Of a stretch of 64,000 nt of DNA, positions 29,086-40,599 are shown in pieces. The notes under the pieces were generated by a model. The model saw only the letters and a program-made list of their open reading frames with translations. It did not search any database and was not told the origin of the DNA. The stretch comes from Whitmania pigra (taxonomy: Eukaryota; Annelida; Clitellata; Hirudinida; Haemopidae). The stretch lies in NCBI GenBank assembly GCA_021613335.1, contig JAJTWR010000299.1, positions 2,566,001-2,630,000 on the forward strand, read 5' to 3'. Position 1 is the first letter of the stretch. Every line of letters begins with the position of its first letter. A program made the translations under genes and the position numbers.

Positions 29086-29911
29086 TGGGCATTGCAACCT
29101 CCTTTTATGTTGACCTATTTATTGGTTAATTACTGCCCCTTCATCAGTGCTGCATTTTTTTTAATTTTCAAATACCGATCGATTTTAATTTTTGAGATTT
29201 TAAGCGGATGTCTTTGGGCAAAGCTTCGGTCGTTCGTACGTGTGGATCACGAGATTCGGTGTTGTTTAATTGCACGGTCTACTTTCTGCTCGAATGTAGT
29301 TGCTGTAGTTTCGTTACCTTTGCATGTTGTCGGAAGATTGACTTTATGATCGTCGATTTGCGATCGAAAACCAAACGAAAATTGTAATTATGATTATTCT
29401 GTAAGCAAGTGCTTGCCTCTGAAAAATTGAGGGTCTTTGTCACTGCTTCCTGGAGATGATTTCGGTCTTTTACTTGTGATTTTAAAGAAGCATCCTGAGG
29501 ATGGAATCGCCTGCTATTGCTGTTTAAACTTGGATGTCGTCAGATTTTGTGCAATCAACTTGAAACGAATATCCCTTGAATGTTCAAATTCATTTATAAT
29601 GGTTTGATTGGGAAAATTAAGTTCGATAAAAATTGCAATCGGGTCGATGGATTTTTGGATTTAGACGTCACTTATAACTTGGTCAATCCTTATTACTTGT
29701 GTTTTCTGTATTACTTCCCAGGGGACTATTCCTTGAATTTGGTGGATTAAAGCATCTCTTCAACACGTTTGTTGGTCGATATAGTTTTATTATTTCAATC
29801 AATATCTTTGTAGTATTATTACTGATAGATATTAAACGTCGACAGATGCGAATAAAGCGTTTGAAGCGGAAATTTAAAGGGAACGCTCCAATGTGGTTGC
29901 AATCAAGCAGT
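29086..29911. other. Convergent 3' region between Rap1 and P450
   Basis: Tail-to-tail interval holding both 3' untranslated regions. No further gene recognised; open frames on both strands are unremarkable. Confidence 0.5.
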
Positions 29912-31927
29912 TCAGCAGTCACTGAAGTCAACTGTGCTTGGGAAGTTCTTGGCAGATAGTTGGATTTCCACGTCACCTTTCGGAGGGAGCACCTCGTGTC
30001 CGCTGAAGGATTCGTCGAAATGCAGTGTGTCGTCGTCGTTGAGTTTCATTTCGAACCGAAGCAGCATGATTATGATGAAGATCTTCAGTTGAAGCAAAGC
30101 ATATTTTTTACCGGGACAGAGGATGCCGAAAGACATGATGGGACTCAATATCCGACGCCCGGATTTGTGGAATGTCCTCTCCAGGAAGCGATCATGTTTA
30201 AATTCCTGTAAAAGATTTAATTAAATGCGGGCTGAGTTGAAACACTTTAGTTTTTAGAGCTAATAAAATAAAAGCTATTGCTTTGCGGCTAGCATTTTTG
30301 GCATCATTAAGTAATTCATTTCCTTAAAAGAGTAACAATTTCACGTCATCAAAATAATGTTACCTTCGGCTGGTCAAATATCGCAGGATCTTTGTGTATG
30401 GATGGAGGAAATATGGCGACTTTATCACCCGCTCGAAGTTTAAAACTGATGCCACCCAATTGAATGGTGGTGCTCTCAGTCACGTGACGTACTATAAATA
30501 CTCCGCTCGACATTCGACAGGTTTCTTGGACAAAACTATCTGTCATAAAACATTTAATCCATCATTATCATCGTTGATGTTGAAGTATTGTTGCCAAGGA
30601 AACCATTATTCGAAAGGCAGACGCTTCTCTTTACAACTCGAGAGTTGTGATGCATGGCTCTGATTCCCGAGGCGCCAGCACAATTAATCATTCTATCGAA
30701 TCATTCAAACATTATAAGAAAGTAGATTGTCATCTCAAGGAATCATCTTCAATAACAAATGAAAATCATAACTTCTTCGCCATCTTACGTCAGAATCGAG
30801 CATAGCAATGACAATACAAAGACAAGATACAAAAAAATACACTAACCCAAGTACGGCAATCTATTCATGAGTTCTTCGCTCAAATCTATGTCTTCTGTCT
30901 CAAAATCTCCTAACGTCTCTTTCAACTCCTTCATGATTGAAGCTCTGGCTTCATTACATTTGATCAGAAAATATAGAGCCCAGTAGGCGAGTCTGAATGT
31001 GTTGTAGTTGACGTGCAGATAAACTAAATTGTGCCCTCTGATTTCGGACTCCGTCTGATTCTGATTCGTCAGATGTTCGATGGCTTTTCTCATGTAGGAA
31101 CTTAAGTCTTTTCGACTCAGAAGAGTTTCTGAGTTGGGCATGTTATGAAGATTTATCAGCGCCTTGCGAGCCTCGGGAAACAACCAGATAGGCATGCCCA
31201 GCCAGAGGAAGTTGAAATACCTATGGAAGATTTCGAAGTTTGTGTGCACCAATCCTGAATTGAAGAGCTCGTGCTTAGCGGTACCAAAGATCGAATTGAA
31301 AATGGCAGAAAAAAGAGTGGAAACAACAAGTGGCCTCAAATTTATTTTATTTGGCCCAGCCGACATTGAACCTTTCAAATTGTCTGTTGATTTCTCCAGA
31401 TTACGAATGAAACTTTTCAAAGAAGCGGTTTGATGCTTTCCTTTCATGGTTATGCCTGTTTCTTTAAGGAGTGCTTTAGTGTCATGCACTGCGAAGCCAA
31501 AGACGTTCCAATTGACTTGTTGCTGAATGTAATCAAAGGAGAGATTCTTGTGCTTCCCTATTTGATCGTAGAAATGGGGATCCATGATGATCGTGAGGTG
31601 CTGGTTCATCAGCCTCAACGTAAAAACATCACCATAAAGCTTTTGACTTCTCAACAGAAAGCCCACCGCATCCTCAGAAAATTCGAAAGCATTTCCAAAA
31701 AACCAGTGACCAGGAACCAACGGAGGTTCATTTCTGAGTCTGAAAGAATAGTTTGACGTTAATGATGAAATTATATCTGAACATTACTTAAATATAAAAT
31801 ATGTTAAATTGCCATTTGAAAAACAGCTCAGAATAAAATTTTTTCAGGATGCAGAAACAAACCTCCTCCTGGGTTTAAGGATCAAGATGACCAGTAATAG
31901 GAACATGAAGATCAAGATGAGAGCCAT
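29912..31927 (-). CDS. Cytochrome P450, CYP7/CYP8 clan, with shortened heme loop
   Basis: Four exons at about 31927-31863, 31739-30847, 30539-30364 and 30205-29912 keep frame and give 475 residues. An N-terminal hydrophobic anchor (MALILIFMFLLLVIL) is followed by KPRRR and a proline hinge (NEPPLVPG). The body matches the sterol 7-alpha-hydroxylase/12-alpha-hydroxylase/prostacyclin-synthase group: VFTLRL, LRPLVVSTLFSAIFNSIFG, an I helix with NYNT in place of the usual acid-threonine pair, ExxR as ETCR, and a FKHDRF perf-like motif. The cysteine loop reads MSFGILCPGKKYA. Relatives have three more residues between FG and the cysteine (FGxGxxxCPG), so the loop is short and heme binding may be altered. 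Such enzymes sit in the endoplasmic reticulum membrane and oxidise sterols or eicosanoids; the substrate here cannot be read from sequence. Confidence 0.88.
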
Positions 31928-34900
31928 GGATCTGAGTTGAAAATTTGGACAGAGCAGTTTTTGCGATATTTAGGATGGCAGGTCTCCTGGTTAAGTGAAA
32001 CCTATCCAAGATGTTCTCAGATCTGTGGAGATCCTTTAAAAGGGTGAACAGATGTAATTCTACCACACAGACACGTAAACTCGCGTACACTGACGCGCGT
32101 TTTTTTCATAGGACTAACTTTATTTTTGAAATGATTCACAGTATTGGTGAGAAATTAGTTGTTTTCGTTTTGCAATCAACCTTTATTACTTTCTAGATTT
32201 ACTAAAATTACAACAAAAATTCACTATTGAACGAGAGGCTTCTAGTAATTCTTCCATTTTTTAAAATATTATCTGTCAAAATATATTTACTCAACAATCT
32301 TATACCAACCAATCAAAATATGATTGTATAATTAAATTAAAATATGAAAAGTATAGTTAAATTAAAATATGATTGTATAATTAAAATGAAAATATATTAT
32401 ATATAATATATATATAAATATATAATTAAATCAAAATGGGATTGTATAATTAAATTAAAATATGATTGTATAATTCCGAGCACCTTGAACCAGAAATGTT
32501 TTAATTGATAAATTTGTAGAATGACATAAATGATTGCAAACAATTCATCAGATGCCATCTCTCAGCATGTTTTAATGGACATCAAATACCACTCAGAAAT
32601 TGGCAAAGCTACTGATAGACAAGATCATTTTTCACCTGCCTAATAACGTATGTGCTCAATATTTCTCTGCAAGCAACGTATTCGTTTGACCTTTGCAAGT
32701 TGACCTCGTTTAAAGTGACTAATGAAATTCATTTCACAAGTCTGGCCGAATATGAAAACTTTTTTTAAAAAATTAGAAATTAGTTTTCCATTAATTCCCT
32801 TCTCAGCTGAAAAGGATTGATGTCTTTTCCACGCTCAATCAGTTTCCACAAAGTTTGTTCAATGTCATCTTATCAGTAGAGTTAGCAGCACAACAAGCAA
32901 ATAAATTGAAATTCAATAAAAATAAAATTTAATTTAAGCTATTCTAACGCCAGTTTAAAATAAATAGTAAATTGAAATCTATTGAAATTATTTTTTGAAA
33001 TCTAGTCGCTTGATCAAAACTTAAATTGATTTGCATATGCGATAAATAAATCACGAACAAATAAAATATTTGTTGACGGCTTCTCAAGAACACTTTCAAT
33101 TCTTTACTGACATGCAAATGTTTTTCTTGAATATGCATGATTACAGAAAATATCCACATGACGTGGAGACATTATTGGCTTGCTTCCTCCGTTTTACTAA
33201 TAATTAATTAATTTTCTTCAACTGATTAGTAAATAATTGGTTATCATTAAACTTAAACAATCATTAATTAACTACTAGTAACTAATTAATTAACTTAATA
33301 AATTCATCTGTACTGGTTATCACTGCTTGGCACACAACAAGCTGGAAGTGCAAATAATCTGCGCAGAAAGTGCTTCATTCATGAACTCCTTCGTAACAAT
33401 AACTGAAGTCTCGCGAATATCATATTTTACGGACACAAGCAAATGACGTCCTGAATGACATTGGTTCCTGAGTTAGGGGAGGGTAACACCAAAGTACCAA
33501 AGAATAATCTTGTAATTGGATGGAGCGAGTATGATGTTATTAATCACGAACTTTTCTTGGCGGGTTTCGATGAGTCGTCTGAACCTTGAGAAGACCAATG
33601 TCGGCTTCTTGTTTACGGACTTCCAAAAATACTTCCAAAAATATGTTAATTGCATTCCTGGATGTTCGCCAAATATTATACGCCATACAAGTTAAAGAGC
33701 TGTCTTTAAATAGGTCTTCTTACAAATGTAACGAAAGAATGCAATGAAATGCCGCATTCAAATGTTTAGAAATTTTTATTTTTATTTTTTCACAATTTTG
33801 CGGAAGATGGTGCTTGAAAAATTCTGCATTTTCACCATTTTCGAGGTGGTAACTCAACCCTTAAAAATTGAAGCTCAAAGCAATTGTAGGAGAAATTGAG
33901 GTAAATTGTGGTTAGCGATGATTTCTCCTTGCCTCGGGAAAGCAGTCTGTTTAAACAGAAACATGTTTCGAGTTACAAGACGAATGTCAATAGTGTAAAT
34001 ATTGTAAATAGAATAAATATTGTAAATAGAATAAATATTAAAAATATTCTAAATGTTCTAAATGTTATCAGCTTTCTAAGAATCGAATTAACAGAATCAT
34101 CTTTAGGTTTATATTAGCAGAATGGTTATTTAAACATTTTTATAGTCATTAATATCATAAATAAATATTGCTGTTACGCTATTACGATTCTTAATAGATC
34201 ACCTTAATCTGAATAGATAATAACAGAATAGAATAGGCATCCATCTTTCATACCATCTTTACTTTCATTCCGTGATATGCACTTGATTGGAACCTCTCAA
34301 GCTGCCACAAAACTTGAGGATGCGAGGAATTCCTCAATCGATGACAGAACAAGTGCACATCAATTTTGACGCTGTCTTTCGAGTTATTTTTCTAATGTAA
34401 TAAGGATTATAATTTCAATAAATAATATAAAAAAACGAAAAAAACTTTATAATAATGGTAATAGTTATTAAACTACCTCTTAATGGGTGGAGACCCACAA
34501 AGTAACTTCTACCTCCCCTCAAAAGCTGACAGGCAAAAACAAGTTATTCTGGTTGGTAGTGGCCCTAATTGGCGATGCTCCATGTCTAAATCCGACGATG
34601 GACACATGCGCACGAAAAATATAAAAGCAACAAATTATATTTTTTAAAATGGAAAAACTGACTTACTGATTTAAAATTAATTAATAGTGTGGTTATAATT
34701 ATAGTGATTATTATTTCAGAGAATACTAAATTTACATGACAACTTTTGTGTCATAGGGTTCCGAAATTTCTGTCGGCAGCTCTGAACATCATATTTTAAT
34801 AATATTGTGAGATATTTAAATAATGTTGAAGTAAATTTAAACATTATCGTATCATATTTAAACATTAGTGTAACATATTTAGATGTTATTATAATAAAGA

Positions 34901-36831
34901 TTAATTTATTTAAATATTGTTGTAATAAAGTGTAATATATTTAAATATTGCTTGTGATAAAGTGTAATAATTTAAATACCGAATGACTTATTGTGGAAGT
35001 ACGTGTTATTTACGACTGATAAACAAAAATGTAATCTCTTCCAGGAAGAAATTCCAGTTCTTATCAGAGTTCGTGGAAGTATCAACCATGTTGGTTTCAT
35101 CTCCAGGTTAATCGTATGGAACTGGTTACTTCAAGCAGATCACCATCTGACATCACCTTACTTATCAGCCACGTTCAGGTGCATAAAAACAACGACTACT
35201 ATTATTATAAAAGCAACATAAAATCGCAAAAACAATAACAAATGTTTTCTTTTGTGTTTATTAAGAAACATTTAATTTTATTTAAAATCCATTGGTGGTG
35301 AGGGTCCTGCAGATATTGTTTATAAAAGTTATTACTGCTGCTTTCTCAAATGAAATTGAAATTGGAAGACATTTTGGATTTGAGGATGTCAAAGTGAAAT
35401 GCTGACGTTAAAATTGAAACGTTTGACGAGGAACTCGATACCAGGAACTTATTATTTTGCATAAAACTTGAGTTTAGAGTTTCATAGCTTGGGGCGTCGT
35501 ATTTTTAGTTGTTGAATTTGACATGTCGTCGTTAGACAACTACACGAGAATGCTTTGACAAGTAACACGCATAAATTACATTTTACAATGTGCAATACTT
35601 CACTCGAGGCAAGTGTGTTTATTCTGAGGTCTCTGCTTCTTCTATTTATAAAGATAACATCAGTGGTAACTGGTAACTTGTCAAATCTTCTTGATAACGT
35701 TTCCTTCCTCTTGTGCAGTTCGAGCATTCCAACGTTCAGTTGATTGATGATGATTGTTCATTAAGGAGATCTCACATTCTCAATGGAATGTCTCCTATTT
35801 AATTTATGAGCCCAGGTGATTGTAAGTCCCAGACAACTCATTCAACGATGTCTCTGACGTCACAACCCACCGATACCTGATCGCATTTAATCAAATTATG
35901 AAAACATTCGCGATGAACGTTCCTGTTGGAAATTGTTTGTTTTAATAATATTAAAAATGCATTATAAGTCCTCTGACCTAACGATAATTATAGTCGTTAA
36001 TAATAAAAACTATTTTTACAGAAAGCAATTAATGAGCATGATGTCTTATAGCTCTCAAAAAATTGCCTTAAAACAATTCTGACGACAACTGCACTATTTG
36101 TAATTGAATAAATCTCAAAATATCGCCTGGTTCAAAGGTTTTCGATTGAGTGTTGTTTACATTAATTAGTGACGAAAAAGAGGTAAACATCGTCGGATAT
36201 AAACAGCTTGCAAAAAGTTCTTCGATTGAAAAGGTATTTTATCTCGCGAGTCGGAGATGTTTGGGTTAGTGTTACTGACGAGTCCCTTGCTGAGCAAGCG
36301 TTGAGTTTGATATCCATCTTGGTAATTCGGTCAATCGGGAAGGAGCGGTAATGTTGGGAGAATAATTATTTCCGTCGAAGGTACAATTCAATGTATCATA
36401 CTGAAATCAGTTGGATATTTCAAAATTGAAAGTTTCAAGTAATTCTTTGCACCTCAATGATCATGTAAAGATTTGGGCTAAGATTGAGAGTATAAATGAG
36501 GTCAGGATGTCATTTGAACAATTAAAGAATCATAAATTGGGTGACATCAACTGCACCAACAAGAAAATATTATTCAGAACTCATTAATGGAGGGAAATTG
36601 TTCAAAAACTTGCTAAGGATTGTCTTCATATCTCATGACTCAAATCTTTTTTATTGCTTTAAAGTCACTTTTGTTTCAGCAAGTAAGGAAATGCCAAGGA
36701 AGTAGTTACCAATGAGTTTATTATTTATGTAAAGGATTTAACCAAAAAAAGTTGTTGAAATTGATAATTAAACTTTCCGAGGATATCCACGAATCCGCTG
36801 TTCGTAGAGTTAGCTGCAAAATACGATTTAT
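31928..36831. other. Intergenic, AT-rich, no gene recognised
   Basis: About 4.9 kb with no supported gene. It holds the P450 promoter side and the 3' side of the claudin-like gene. There are tandem ATTAAATTAAAATATGATTGTATA phrases at 32320-32475, ATTGTAAATAGAATAAAT repeats at 33990-34040, and TATTTAAATATTG-type repeats at 34800-34990. A sequence at 34754-34782 is the near reverse complement of 25664-25690. Confidence 0.5.
32318..32475. repeat. AT-rich short tandem repeats
   Basis: Several imperfect copies of AAAATATGATTGTATAATTA with an ATATATAT run between them. Non-coding. Confidence 0.7.
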
Positions 36832-37757
36832 TCAAATCCGAGGAACGTAATGCTTCATGTCTCTCGCCACTTGTCTTCCCCCGACGATGTAGAAAAACGC
36901 AGAAGCCGTGCAAACGAAGAGAGTGGCGATGCCCACGTAGAAAGCCCAGATGAAGTTGCCCAGCCAGCTGTGGATGCTGACGTCGTAGACCATGTAGGCT
37001 CCCGAGCCGAAGACGATTATCGACAGCATCTCGAAAAGCACTGAAATGTCAAGTTCGTTTTAAGGCAAACTTCCTCGTCGCGTTCGACGCCCGGTTACCT
37101 GTGAAAATGTTGCACACGCCGACGTAGAGCGGGAGCGAAAATGCCGTCTTGCAGCAGTGGAACACGAGGTGGCCGACCGTGGCCAGGAAGGAGAGGATGA
37201 GCACCCCGATTCCTACGGCATACAGGACCTGAGCCGCTTTATGCCAGCCTGCGAAGAAAACGAATCGGTCAATGATTACTTCGGAAGGATATTTACGTCC
37301 GTTGTTTTTATATTTTTATGTCTCATTCACTAATCATATCGATGACCACTATTGATGTAATAACGTGCCTCTTATGATGTTATTAATAAGATTCTCTTGC
37401 ATGAAACAAACAACCTTAAAAACAAAACACCTTAGTGTTTACTAAGTAATGATTAAGAAATAATCTAACGATTAAGAAATCATCCAATCAATTTGGATAA
37501 GGATGACAGCCGCTGAACTTCCTACCTGGAATGTGTTTCTCCCAGGCATAATCTCTCTCGTGAAACCAGATGCAATTCATTTCATCCCTGTCGCATCTTC
37601 CCCACAGACCGGTTTTGTATCCCGAGTTGACTTCAATCATCCAAAACGGAGCGAAGAAAGCCACGGCTGACATCATCAAGGAGAGAAAATGAAGGAGAAA
37701 ACCGACGCCGATGAAAAGGCTCGACTTGGAATTTTGTTCTTCTTCGCTGCTAATCAT
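36832..37757 (-). CDS. Claudin-like four-transmembrane protein
   Basis: Three exons at about 37757-37526, 37248-37099 and 37040-36832 keep frame and give 196 residues. Four hydrophobic helices are visible: residues about 15-38 (IGVGFLLHFLSLMMSAVAFF), 83-105, 115-137 and 155-180. The first extracellular loop has the PMP22/claudin signature W...GLW..C...C (FWMIEV...TGLWGRC...MNC). The tail is short and ends in HYVPRI with no clear PDZ motif. Family members form septate or tight junction strands or act as membrane organisers. Which subfamily it belongs to cannot be settled by eye. Confidence 0.78.
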
Positions 37758-40599
37758 CTTAAAATGTCTAATTCCAAGTTATTGAAGTTATCGTCAGTTC
37801 ATCTTAAACGAGTGACTCTCGAATCCGATGTAAACAATGAATGCAGGTGACTCGCTTCAAGGTAGCGGCAGGGATGTGCCGTTCGCATCGTTTTTGTTTA
37901 ACATTCGTGCAGGAAAAGAAAGATTTTAAAAGAAATGTGAAGAAAAAATAACACTAATTTTGGATGAAAATTTACAGCTTCGTCAAAATTAGAACCGAGT
38001 GTCAAGCATCAATTTCCGAAATGTACACGAATAAAAAAAATGAACGACTTTCTATTGGCGGTCGGTGCTCTGTTGATGCTGAGTCTAAAGCTCCCTTCTT
38101 AACCAGTGAGACTTCAATTAATTATCTCAAAACGCCGTTTCAACGGAACAATGAAGATTTCGACTCGTTCTCTCGAGTTTTAAATTCGGCATGTTTTACG
38201 AGTTGCGAGCTTCTTGCAAGGTTCTGTTATATAAATGACAAGGCGTTCGCAAGGTTTCATTGTTAAGTTTGATTTAACTCGAGATAGAGTTTGGTCAGCG
38301 AGAAGAAATTAGTCTCTCTCGAGCGTTGCCATCGTTGCATCGAAGTCGTAGTACGTGGGTTGCGATTATAAAGTTTGCGAGGGAGGTGGACCGTCGACAG
38401 ACCGTTGCCTGCAACGTGCACGCGACCGATCATTTCAGTTCACCTGATCGTGGAGTAAGAAAGGCAAACCGAGCCTGTAATGAATGGAATGCTGTTCTTT
38501 TAACCTTTCAATGGAAAGACACGCTAAACTTGAAGACGTCTCGTTTGTTAACTTGAAATGTTCAACACAGAAGTGTCTCTCATTCGATAATGTTTACTCT
38601 GCAAGAGAAGAACTAATGACCCTGACAAGGTCTTGTTTCTCAAACATCGCCTGATGTGATCGGGTAAGAAGAAACTATAGCTGGTATGGGATGCCGTTAG
38701 TTTGGTGGCTACATATCTTCCTGCATATTGCTAGCTTCAACAATGTGAGTTCATCTTATTTCGTATTTAACCGAAAATTTGAGAATTTCTAGTTTTAACA
38801 TCTAGACATATCGGTGTGTCGGGTTTTGTTCTGATTTCTGTTTTAACTGAAAAACAATTGAGCAGACGTGAGGTGACTGTTTACATGAGACGTGTCGCAT
38901 TCGAGTTGGATTTTTTTGTCGACAGCACGTGCTCTGTTTGTACTCATTTTAATTTTTTTTGCCTTTGAATCTCTCGTGCCGGTTCTCTATTCCGGACGAT
39001 TTCCATGTCCAGACAATTTCCATTCAGCTCAAATGTTTTTCTGGCAAATTAGTCTCGCGCATTTCTTCAATGTCGATTAAATTTTGGACAGACTGTTGTT
39101 GATCTCAGTGACATTTGGTTACGTGAAGTTTAGCATGAGTTTCGGATGTTCTTGTATTCGTAAACGAAGATCCTGTGAAACACCTTTCCTTCTTTGTTTG
39201 ACCAGTCACGCTCGGCAAAAGCTGTTTTTCTAGCATCACCGATGATCAAAATGTTGAAGACGTGATGCGAGGCATGAAATGCTATTGAATGTATCGATCC
39301 GAAATGCCTTATCTGCTCTCGGTCATGTTCGAACAATTTCAATGCAAATTGCCGAACGAAATGCTCGAGCAAAATGATGCAATCTGATATCGATATGAAT
39401 GCCCGTTTGTCTACCACAACTTTCTACCAACAGGTCGAGTTCTCTCTGCATTTTTGAGAGCAATGCTTGAAATGTCCGTGATTCGAATCGAAATATGTCA
39501 ATGACGAAATTCATTCTCTCGCTGACTTTTAGGACGACCACGAATCGAGCGGCATTTGTTATCGGTATTTCGAATTAGCCCCGATAATTAGAACGTCAAC
39601 ACTCAATTTATGACCCCTTTTCAGGTATTTTCCGTGTCCTCTGATTGTTGATTGGTTTTCAGTGGATTGGCGACAATTCGGATTTTCGGCGATTAGAAGG
39701 CACTGACAATTGTGCGTTCGCAGAGCATTCGAGCATATTTCATTGAACTTGTCGCAAGAATTGCAAAGTAAAATCATTGAAGGTGACAAAGAAATACTTC
39801 GAGCTACGAATTACCTCCGCTCATGTTTTCTTGTGAATGCAGACAACGAGTCTTAGAGGCGCCAAGACGATGCTAATAACGCCATGTTCTTTTTACTCCG
39901 GTCGAAAACATGGTTTTTAAATTATAAAAAACTAACATGCAAAATCAAGATTCATGACGAGTTTTTTTTTAAAGTGACGATGCCTTTTTAGTTTGGCAGC
40001 TGAAATTAATAACCTTAGCTGGATTGGTTTAAGAAATGTCATTGATGGAGGAGTAGGTCATGGACCTAATTTGTCACAGGATAGAAGTAGTTCGCTTCTT
40101 CTTCTTAATGCTCTCATACTCCATATACCTACTTTCGTGTGCTGTCAATCGAAATTTGGTTCTTCTGCAGTAATTAAGCGCCTCATAAATTTGTCGGTTC
40201 GGGTCATCTGGTGAACTTTGCGACTTGTAAATAATAGAGTTGAGGTTGTTTGAAAGTTATGACTTTGTTTACGAATGTTTGTTGTTCCATGTTTATTTAC
40301 GGCCTCTCGTACAAATTGCTTTTCTTGTCTTTTTACCGGCGGCGTGTGGTCACCGATGAGAAATCGTTGCAAGTGATGTTTGAAAGCAGTGTTTAGCATG
40401 TCGTTTTAAAGCCAGCGTATTTGATTTGTTGAGCAACAGTTTAGCTAAGGTATAAGCTGCTAATCCCGTTGTTAATTTATTCCATCGTTACTTATTTAAT
40501 CCGTTTGTTAACCGGTTTTGAACCTTTGTTGAGGGGTTTAACCTTCAAACAATAAAAACTGAAAACCCTGAATGATTACCTGATAACTTCTTATCACAG
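37758..40599. other. Intergenic between claudin-like and FGF genes
   Basis: Divergent promoters of the two genes must lie here. The signal-peptide exon of the FGF gene should also be upstream of 40600, but I did not find an ATG-started secretion signal with a good donor site. The frame at 38892-39080 is hydrophobic yet begins at GTG with a stop just before it. No other gene recognised. Confidence 0.45.

Noticed and set aside
38892..39080. Hydrophobic frame as the missing FGF signal-peptide exon
   Set aside because: It starts at GTG with an in-frame TGA just upstream and has no convincing donor site in the right phase.
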